Part shown: positions 60,601 through 64,000 of the stretch, in pieces | How the letters are laid out: every line of letters begins with the position of its first letter | How positions within the stretch are numbered: position 1 is the first letter of the stretch | From: Paragonimus westermani | Lineage: Eukaryota > Platyhelminthes > Trematoda > Plagiorchiida > Troglotrematidae | Length of the DNA stretch: 64,000 nt | Reading direction: 5' to 3' | Assembly (NCBI GenBank): GCA_008508345.1 | Contig: QNGE01000848.1 | Coordinates: 153,020-217,019 of the forward strand | Program-made: the position numbers and the translations under genes | Notes under the pieces: model-generated | Database searches by the model: none | The model's input: the letters and a program-made list of their open reading frames with translations, nothing else | What the model was told of the DNA's origin: nothing

Positions 60601-61360
60601 CGTTTAATTTGCAATCAGCACAGTTCTGATGGCAAGTTAGAGTACTAGCTGATATATGTGCACAACCAATGAAAATAGTTAGTCTTTAAGCAGAGATTGT
60701 ACAGCCTATGGACGGTCAAAAATGTACTAAGCGTTTGGGTCTGAATCATGGCAACAATCAGCAGTTAGTGGGAAACCTATTCAATGCTTCGCCGCTGGCC
60801 TTAGGTTTGATGAGACAGTTCCCTGGCTACTCAAGCAGGTTCAGCTACTGTGGCCAGGTTGACTGGTTATTTCGAGATAGTTAGGCTGGCACATCTGTCT
60901 ATGCGCCTACGGGTTGGCTTGATGGTCGTTGCTCGGTTTTTCATACCGTTCACACCTACCCCATTCGAGGACCACCCTGGGACAAATCGAACACTTGTCG
61001 CGGGTTGAGCATCCACTGAAATTTGCGCAGCAACGATAGACCCTGGTTACCACCGGATTTCGGATTGATGAACACAAGCAACGGTTTCCGCATGACCGCA
61101 TCGACTGGATTGGCTTTGATGACAAAAGGCAGACCAGGCGCCAATTTGAGGTTTGTTGATCGTTTACATGGAGATTGTCCACCGCTGACTTCAGCCTTTC
61201 TGTAGTGGATACGAAGTGACCTGGAGTCACCGGTGCAACAGGCAGTCAGATATTCCGGGCGGGAGACTGAAGCAGAGATACGGTTGGTTTCAATGGAGTT
61301 GGTTTCAGGTGTTGAATAGACCAGACTAGATGTTCGTCGAACGGAAGACTTGAATGTGTT
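6694..61360 (-). CDS. DGKZ: Type IV (zeta/iota-like) diacylglycerol kinase, partial spliced gene
   Basis: DGKs phosphorylate diacylglycerol to phosphatidic acid with ATP, ending DAG signalling at membranes and in the nucleus. Eight exons are placed: 61360-60960, 56905-56731, 49398-49328, 42690-42506, 36136-36081, 23245-23183, 15709-15636 and 6805-6694. Their lengths (401, 175, 71, 185, 56, 63, 74, 112) sum to 1137 bp, exactly 379 codons, with no internal stop and compatible phases at all seven joins. The partial product has a linker (residues 1 to about 90), the catalytic domain with NPKSGGNQG (99-107), GGDGTVG (150-156) and GTGND (179-183), then the accessory domain with [10 protein letters not shown] (258-267), [14 protein letters not shown] and DDGLLEVIG. 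Motifs such as [12 protein letters not shown] and HECREANPEKF match type IV kinases rather than alpha/beta/gamma. Upstream C1 domains and downstream ankyrin repeats were not found. Zeta and iota cannot be separated here; invertebrates usually have one type IV gene. Confidence 0.95.
10154..10192. repeat. AT-rich simple repeat, palindromic
   Basis: A stretch made almost only of ata/tat units, self-complementary around its centre, flanked by unique intron sequence. Likely an unstable microsatellite. Confidence 0.7.
10480..12460 (+). mobile_element. Decayed BEL/Pao-like LTR retrotransposon
   Basis: Three pieces in the right order and strand point to a BEL/Pao element. FRVTPVPFG at 10530-10556 resembles the RT block [22 protein letters not shown] near 11.24-11.28 kb resembles the CDAS..GYGAV start of the Pao RNase H, followed after a shift by [17 protein letters not shown] near 12.05 kb resembles the WHFNPP.A.H stretch of the integrase. 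Everything between is stop-ridden. The individual matches are short, so the family call is tentative. Confidence 0.4.
11079..11285 (+). pseudogene. RNase H-like fragment of a BEL/Pao-type pol
   Basis: A 68-codon stretch ending [19 protein letters not shown]. The CDASD.GYG block corresponds to the first catalytic aspartate region of the RNase H of BEL/Pao elements. Its upstream part (HFKDWERSK) could match the segment before RNase H. It is a fragment with no start context. Confidence 0.4.
15636..15709 (-). CDS. DGKZ: DGK exon 7: CDGKDMTP segment
   Basis: A 74-bp exon, 24 codons plus two bases, between GGACTAG and GTAAGT. It reads [15 protein letters not shown] then HVILFLNIP, with a lysine completed by exon 8. 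It corresponds to the CDGMDLTPKI...VVFLNIPRY block of type IV DGKs. The acceptor is weaker than the others (TAG, little pyrimidine), but phase and homology fix it. Confidence 0.95.
18091..18247 (-). repeat. SINE copy, minus strand, with inverted ends
   Basis: It shares the family core (cagccagcct, agaagcactagactcgagt, gagctcgtcag) with the other copies. Its left end (ttcaagctgaacatcactca) returns as an inverted copy at its right end (tgatgttcaacttgaa), giving about 28-bp terminal inverted repeats. The tRNA-like head is missing. Confidence 0.75.
21060..21330 (-). pseudogene. Gypsy integrase tail
   Basis: The minus-strand text [18 protein letters not shown] followed by [12 protein letters not shown] resembles the WKGPYVVV.R.SPV.Y tail of gypsy integrases. 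The GPY core is changed to KEL. It closes the pol fragment. Confidence 0.5.
21400..21715 (-). pseudogene. Second half of gypsy integrase core
   Basis: In a frame different from the RNase H, the text reads [19 protein letters not shown] then [19 protein letters not shown] and RTTP. It contains the second catalytic aspartate (TDQ at 21641-21649) and the region leading to the glutamate. A further shift leads to the frame of 21355-21624. A frame change at about 21.7 kb marks the deletion junction. Confidence 0.75.
21694..22497 (-). pseudogene. Gypsy RT connection and RNase H domain
   Basis: One open frame of about 267 codons. It starts with [12 protein letters not shown] and KTNQAF (RT thumb/connection), then [17 protein letters not shown] (RNase H start; D of ATDE is the first catalytic residue), [20 protein letters not shown] (second), and [12 protein letters not shown] (third, TDH). 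It ends with [17 protein letters not shown]. All key acidic positions are present and no stop interrupts it. The first ATG is at 22410 but lies inside the domain, so this is not a separate gene. Confidence 0.85.
23183..23245 (-). CDS. DGKZ: DGK exon 6: accessory-domain segment
   Basis: A 63-bp, 21-codon exon in phase 0 at both ends, between TTGCAG and GTGAGT. It reads [20 protein letters not shown] followed by V. The DLSEHI core matches the DLAKH/DLSEH block of the DGK accessory domain, whereas its first half ([11 protein letters not shown]) is unlike the vertebrate zeta segment (TAFSDFL). Because it is symmetric in phase, skipping it would keep the frame while removing part of the accessory domain. 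Confidence 0.93.
27578..27680 (+). repeat. Foldback-family half unit, copy A
   Basis: A roughly 100-bp unit starting tggtattgatatgttcgcc and continuing through aaacgtttcatcaccaggcg to a gtgtttcagc end. Nearly identical to the arms of the palindrome at 28272-28461. Confidence 0.9.
28272..28461. repeat. 190-bp near-perfect palindrome (foldback/MITE-like)
   Basis: The left arm begins ttggtattgatatgttcgcc. The right arm ends ggcgaacacatcaataccaa, its near-exact reverse complement. The two arms, about 88 bp each, meet at a loop of roughly 10 bp around 28366. Mismatches are few. Read on the plus strand the right arm has a frame with [13 protein letters not shown] then a stop, but I do not take it as coding. 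Confidence 0.93.
28581..28676 (+). repeat. Foldback-family half unit, copy C
   Basis: The same unit as copy A, beginning ttggtattgatatgttcgcc near 28581 and ending with gtaagtgttccagcgtata, which matches the right-arm sequence including its loop. It is oriented like the left arm. Confidence 0.9.
29316..29460 (+). repeat. SINE copy, plus strand
   Basis: It has a tRNA-like head: gcgcaatgatcaacacggtt (box A region) and ccggagttcgaatttcg (box B region), followed by diverged body sequence ending near agcccggctagaaggtctg. Older than the 31.83-kb copy. Confidence 0.65.
30591..30680. repeat. ATC trinucleotide microsatellite
   Basis: Ninety bases of atc units, about 30 repeats, interrupted once by gtc and once by acc toward the 3' end. 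It is in the largest DGK intron. Its length is likely polymorphic. Confidence 0.98.
31026..31450 (-). mobile_element. 3' end of a non-LTR retrotransposon
   Basis: The 122-codon frame at 31026-31394 contains [20 protein letters not shown], then [21 protein letters not shown] and CCIQRYNC. The RWLGHV and LETL..MA blocks are typical of the region after the reverse transcriptase in flatworm non-LTR elements. Upstream, after a frameshift, [14 protein letters not shown] continues the family text (usual ...AEVRRRVLG). Truncated at the 5' side, as such elements usually are. Confidence 0.7.
31527..31690 (-). repeat. SINE copy, minus strand (left arm of inverted pair)
   Basis: It runs from ttcaagttgaccatcactc through the family core (gcactagactcgagtttcgc, agctcgtcag) to a degraded box B region (ccgggatttga). 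It forms the left arm of an inverted pair with the copy at 31831-32020. Confidence 0.85.
31690..31800 (-). repeat. Second repeat module between the SINE arms
   Basis: About 110 bp containing gaagtcctaatcgcggggtt, gttaacaggacaattactgt and cgatcgggcaacctgacc. The same module recurs at 47.92-48.02 kb and, inverted, at 34.76-34.84 kb, each time beside a SINE copy. Confidence 0.8.
31831..32020 (+). repeat. Best preserved SINE copy, plus strand
   Basis: A tRNA-like head (gtgaggtcaatggcgcagtg, gttaacacggttgcc; box B ggagttcaaatcccgg) is followed by a body (gtggcaaagatatgcactac, gaaactcgagtctagtgc, ggctggccggaaagtct) and the end cgctgcgatcaacttgaa. RNA polymerase III would start at the head in a live element. 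It lacks a 17-bp stretch near its 3' end that other copies have between two TTGA repeats. Confidence 0.85.
34510..34710 (-). repeat. Degenerate SINE copy, minus strand
   Basis: Diverged but collinear with the family: atcgaccatcgttcatgtgt, tttcgaaaaaaagcaccaga, gagctgctcagtagagcaca, cttgtcctggccgagactgg and a head remnant with cattgtgtcactaatggg. Confidence 0.65.
34758..34840 (+). repeat. Second repeat module, plus orientation
   Basis: cggttatcggatcgctcgga, aacacagtagttattctgct and gccgaacgattaggaattg align with the reverse complement of the module at 31690-31800. It sits 50 bp beyond a SINE copy. Confidence 0.6.
36081..36136 (-). CDS. DGKZ: DGK exon 5: ANPEKF segment
   Basis: A 56-bp micro-exon between TTTCAG and GTAAGT: two bases completing a glutamate, then 18 codons reading [18 protein letters not shown]. 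This is a hallmark of the DGK accessory domain (ANPEKFNSR.NKMFYAG in vertebrate zeta). It leaves in phase 0. Confidence 0.96.
36137..42505 (-). other. DGK intron between exons 4 and 5
   Basis: About 6.4 kb, donor GTAGGT and acceptor TTTCAG. No transposon, RNA gene or coding homology could be recognised; this is the cleanest long intron of the gene. Confidence 0.85.
42506..42690 (-). CDS. DGKZ: DGK exon 4: start of accessory domain
   Basis: A 185-bp exon between CTGCAG and GTAGGT, completing the arginine of exon 3 and opening with [10 protein letters not shown] variable acidic stretch (ADDEDG) is followed by the accessory-domain block [16 protein letters not shown] and then LEFHECR. The NNYFSLG block is nearly identical to DGK zeta and iota. 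The variable stretch before LPLTV is about ten residues longer than I recall for vertebrate zeta, which is usual for this loop. It ends in phase 1; exon 5 completes the glutamate. Confidence 0.96.
44639..44848 (-). repeat. SINE copy with complete tRNA-like head, minus strand
   Basis: It starts ttcaagttgaacatcactca and keeps the full body and head; read on the minus strand the head has gttcagtggagcagtggtca and ccggagttctagtcttgg. The 17-bp stretch missing from the 31.83-kb copy is present here. Confidence 0.85.
45450..45600 (-). repeat. Degenerate SINE copy, minus strand
   Basis: Family landmarks are aactgaacaccatccatatt, gaaacactagactggagttt and aaggctcatctgcaacgtgt. The head is largely eroded. 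Confidence 0.6.
47640..47840 (+). repeat. SINE copy, plus strand
   Basis: An eroded head (gtgcagtccacaacatggtt, ggctggagtcctagttctag) is followed by a clear body: gaaactcgagtctaatgcc, gaaagaggctgactggaaag and ggctgcaatggaatattag. Confidence 0.7.
47920..48015 (-). repeat. Second repeat module, minus orientation
   Basis: gaagtcctagtagcgggacc, gttaacaggacaatcactgt and gcgatcaggcaaactgaaca match the module at 31690-31800 in order and strand. Confidence 0.7.
48117..48240 (+). repeat. SINE body fragment, plus strand
   Basis: ctggccgtgacaaggatata, actactgatgagttttcacg and gaaacctgagtccaatg match the SINE body without the head. Together with the copies to its left it repeats the SINE / module / SINE arrangement of 31.5-32.0 kb. 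Confidence 0.6.
49328..49398 (-). CDS. DGKZ: DGK exon 3: GYTDEP segment
   Basis: A 71-bp exon between TTTACAG and GTATGT. It reads [18 protein letters not shown] then IIALDR, the last arginine codon being completed by exon 4. GYTDEP directly after HWGS of exon 2 matches the type IV consensus at the end of the catalytic domain. Too short for ordinary open-reading-frame thresholds, but the homology, both splice sites and the phase (0 in, 2 out) agree. Confidence 0.96.
50205..50420 (+). mobile_element. Non-LTR retrotransposon fragment
   Basis: The frame from 50226 reads [20 protein letters not shown] then [19 protein letters not shown]. It resembles the V.NAVVRS.LLYG.ETWP..VED.RRL.VFDHRCLR block that lies shortly after the RT in the same non-LTR family as the fragment at 31.03-31.45 kb. 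It ends with [10 protein letters not shown], near the VRRRVLG position. Confidence 0.6.
50624..51022 (-). other. Unidentified 132-codon open stretch
   Basis: The longest unexplained open frame of the window apart from transposon and DGK sequence. It has an ATG, a cluster of charged residues ([17 protein letters not shown]) and an alanine/serine-rich end, with no signal peptide, membrane segment or known motif visible. It is on the DGK strand but in an intron, with open frames on the opposite strand as well. Chance or an eroded transposon is as likely as a gene. Confidence 0.2.
56731..56905 (-). CDS. DGKZ: DGK exon 2: glycine-rich catalytic core
   Basis: One base plus 58 codons. The first base completes a glycine codon from exon 1. 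The exon encodes [24 protein letters not shown], read here as [10 protein letters not shown] then [14 protein letters not shown], and ends with [15 protein letters not shown] and [16 protein letters not shown] is the conserved ATP-binding glycine-rich motif of DGKs and GTGND is the second invariant motif; both are intact, so an active enzyme is expected. The acceptor is CTTCAG at 56906-56911 and the donor GTGAGT at 56725-56730. The proline run before VAVLPLG is typical of the zeta/iota class. It ends in phase 0. Confidence 0.97.
56906..60959 (-). other. DGK intron between exons 1 and 2
   Basis: About 4.05 kb, donor GTAGGT and acceptor CTTCAG. It contains only short unrelated open frames and AT-leaning sequence. 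No recognisable transposon, RNA gene or conserved protein was seen by eye. Confidence 0.85.
60960..61360 (-). CDS. DGKZ: DGK exon 1 of window: post-C1 linker and start of catalytic domain
   Basis: This exon of 133 codons plus two bases follows a TTTCAG acceptor at 61361-61366 and ends before a GTAGGT donor. It begins with [12 protein letters not shown], which lines up with the basic segment after the second C1 domain of vertebrate DGK zeta. A serine/threonine-rich linker of about 70 residues follows, then the start of the catalytic domain: [16 protein letters not shown] and [16 protein letters not shown]. Phase is 0 at the 5' side and 2 at the 3' side; the split glycine codon is completed by exon 2. 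The acceptor is chosen for its pyrimidine-rich tract and because homology resumes right after it; a more internal start within the linker cannot be excluded. No recognisable C1 exon is seen between 61361 and 64000. Confidence 0.93.
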
Positions 61361-64000
61361 CTGAAACACAGCAGGACAATATTCGTAGGTACAGTGGAAC
61401 AACTAAAGGCGGAAAGTATTCTATTTATGTGTAACTGAGCGACTTATAAACTTACCAATCCTTTGATGACACAATCTTGGCTATCACTTATTTTGTGCAG
61501 AAAATGAGTGATTAGAGATGCCGAGCATAAACTTATGCGTTTTATGTGAAAGGATTTGAACCAGCTCGTTATTCGCAAAATAAACGGCAAGTATAATGCG
61601 ATTTTAAGTTGATTTTGAATTGTTACAACAGAACCAGACAAAACCTTGTGTCTAATTTGCCGTCAGATTCTTAGTTTGGTATAAAACAGAGAATGCCGTG
61701 TTACTGTCGTTTCGTTTTTAAGCCGGATGGCTTATAAATGTTAGGAAAAAACAACCGAAGCGAGTTACAGTTAGACGAGAACACAATCCCGTTCTACTTG
61801 CTACAGTCGTGGATCACAGACCATATCACCTATGTTACATATCAATGACAGTGTCAAACCCTTACACGTCAAGAATGTTCAAGGTGAAATGGTTATAAAT
61901 CTTTTCATTCACTCAAGCACAGTTTGCGAAGGAGACAGTAGACAATCCAGGAAGTGAGAGGAGCTTTGTTCAGTGAATGAAACAGACAGATGCATCCACT
62001 TAAATCTTAAAAAATGTCAACACGACTAAAATAAACAATACGAATATCATCCTACTGTTGACTACTCCAGAAGTTCTTCAGTGAGCGCTCAGGCTACTAG
62101 CTTACTACATCAGTTCATTAACAGGTGATTCTCCAAATTGAGATGAAACCAGCAGCTTGTAGACTAAACCGTGTTCTTGTCTCTAACGGAATGCATGATA
62201 AACCACCCAACCTTGAGCTGCAGTCATTTAAAAATAACGACCGGTAATTCAGTTCAATGGCATAAATGCAGATGCTATTCAACTGTACCATAGGCACGGA
62301 TAGTTGGAGAGAGAAGAATTGCCAGCAAGTCCCATCGTAATTGCTGTCTTGCCTCTACTTAATCTACAGCGAGATTACACATCCATGTTTTGCATAGTTT
62401 TCAGACAATTTGTGTATATCAGCCAGCTAATACCTGGTACGTAAAGAGAAAAGCTCTCACTCGTCACTCATCGCCCTGTTATATGTGTACCACCTGAACT
62501 CCATACACCCAGAGAATGACGACGTTTTTTTCTGTATTGAGGCTCTTCTGCTGACTACCTCTCATTCAGCAAGCAAATGGTTTACTCATTTGGGCACGAT
62601 TCCTCGAACCTATAGAAATTAATATTTGGCCATTGAGTAGAGTGTGGACGATGGGCTAGGTAATGACGATTTAAACGTGAGACAATCAAAAATGAGGCCA
62701 GTTCGGAGTGCGAGTCGCGTTTGCTTTCTACTGAGTCCGACAAGGCTAGTGATTGTCAACAACGCCTAGCCATTTATGATGTACAATCGTGTTGAATGTG
62801 CACATGTGAGCAGCGCTGCTTTGTGCTACAAGTCAGTCCGTCCACTTGTTGTCATCGTAGTAACAAAATAGTCAAACATATTTGCGACCTGCACCATAAA
62901 ACGGTGACCTCACTTTTCACGCCCATAAACTGTTCACCGGACCTGATGATCCACTGCTGACAACCTTTTCAGTTTCGTACAAATAGACCCTATGAAGACG
63001 GGCAAATAAAACGGATGAATTATCCAAGTGGTGTAAACACGTTTGTGCAGTTTATAGTTGGACACTATGTTAGGAGACTTTGGTGAACTTCGGTGAATTG
63101 CAACAGCTCACAAAGAATTCTCCCAGAAAGAGACGATTCGGTTCAGCGAGCACTTCTTGATCCGGAAAATACAGTAAAGTTAAGATCTACCTTGAAGAAA
63201 CAGGACCACTGTCGGAAAATATTCGGAGGGCTTAAATGGGCCCATCTGGAACTCACAAAATGTAAACAGCACGTCAGTCATGTTGGATCTAGAAAGTATT
63301 TTTGTGCTGTGTTCGCACTGTTTGTGTAAGCGAAGCTCTTAGGTGATGACTACTTGCAAATACAGACAGAACCATCGCAGCTACTCTATCTGGTCCACAT
63401 TGCTATACGAAATAACATCAAGTTCTTCAGGCGGTAGGCTGAGGTGCTTTACAGTGGCTGTCACTGCACACTGCTGGGTTTGAGAGGATGATAAGAGGCA
63501 AAAACAGTTAAATTCCAAAGTAGGTGGGTGCACGCATCTCCCAAAAGGTAGCCCATTTATGAGTTTACAGTGATGTTGAATTCACTAAACGTATTTAGCG
63601 GTTGTTCAGCGGAGCGCCTTGTGAAAATTCACTCTTATCTGGAAAACTTTTACAAAAGAATGCAAGTAACGTGGTAGCTGAAACCAACTGCATATGGGTC
63701 ACATAGTCTGAACACCTACCCTTATTGATTCAAGTAACCCAGTTACAATATAAACCACATGCCATTCAAGTGGAATAGACAAAGATAACGATTTAGATTT
63801 CGTCAATTTACTGGAGGTTAATGGATAACAGTGAACCGATTTAATGATATCTCTCAAATTGTTCTTCGGTCCAAGCACTCGGTGGTTACGGCATTATTTG
63901 ACACACCAAGATTACTTATGCTAACTGGTAGTTATTTGACCTTGGAGTGGGAATCGAACACATGACGTCAGAACAACGGAGTTTCCTATTAACCACGTCA
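61361..64000 (-). other. Upstream intron sequence of the DGK gene
   Basis: The acceptor before exon 1 shows that this is intron. The cysteine-rich C1 domains expected upstream were looked for on the minus strand and not recognised, so they are probably beyond the right edge. The last 60 bp contain a tRNA-like head on the minus strand. Confidence 0.7.
63940..64000 (-). repeat. tRNA-like head at window edge (SINE or tRNA relic)
   Basis: Read on the minus strand the last 60 bases contain cgtggttaataggaaactcc, a box A-like start, and catgtgttcgattcccactc, which holds a good box B (GTTCGATTCCC). The 5' end is cut by the window. Spacing fits a tRNA-derived promoter; a true tRNA is unlikely because the arms do not pair well by eye. 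Confidence 0.4.

Noticed and set aside
60956..61402. Taking the whole 148-codon open frame as one gene
   Set aside because: It is DGK exon 1 plus 14 codons of intron read-through before the acceptor and a stop just after the donor.

Overview
This window is eukaryotic, intron-rich and packed with decayed transposons. It holds essentially one protein-coding gene: a diacylglycerol kinase (DGK) of the type IV (zeta/iota) class, on the minus strand. Eight coding exons can be placed between 61360 and 6694, about 54.7 kb. They total 1137 bp (379 codons, about 2% of the span). Every junction has GT..AG splice sites, every phase joins correctly, and the spliced reading frame has no stop. The exons supply the C-terminal part of the linker after the C1 domains, the whole catalytic domain (including GGDGTVG and GTGND) and most of the accessory domain. 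Both gene ends lie outside the window or were not recognised: the C1 exons upstream and the end of the accessory domain plus ankyrin repeats downstream.

The organism is an animal. Multi-kilobase introns, Ty3/gypsy and BEL/Pao-like remnants, a non-LTR element with an RWLGHV-type C-terminus and a tRNA-derived SINE family would fit a parasitic flatworm (fluke or tapeworm). That placement is an inference from the general character of the repeats, not a proof.

Layout from left to right. 1-460: tail of a decayed gypsy integrase. 471-4110: a nearly full-length but badly broken gypsy element on the plus strand, in the order gag, zinc knuckle, protease, reverse transcriptase, RNase H, integrase. 4110-6693: unique AT-leaning sequence with a small zinc-finger-like coding relic near 5.3 kb. 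6694-6805: DGK exon 8. 10.5-12.5 kb: BEL/Pao-like relic. 15636-15709: exon 7. 21.06-22.5 kb: gypsy fragment on the minus strand with an internal deletion. 23183-23245: exon 6. 27.6-28.7 kb: a foldback repeat family including a 190-bp near-palindrome. 30591-30680: an ATC microsatellite. 31.0-32.0 kb: a non-LTR fragment and an inverted SINE pair. 36081-36136: exon 5. 42506-42690: exon 4. 44.6-48.2 kb: several SINE copies. 49328-49398: exon 3. 50.2 kb: a second non-LTR fragment. 56731-56905: exon 2. 60960-61360: exon 1. 63940-64000: a tRNA-like head at the right edge.

All recognised transposons lie in introns or in the gene's distal flanks; none interrupts an exon. I found no second host gene, no CRISPR or operon-like structure, and nothing that amounts to a new molecular system. 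The most informative items are the fully reconstructed giant-intron DGK gene, the foldback family and the composite SINE units.
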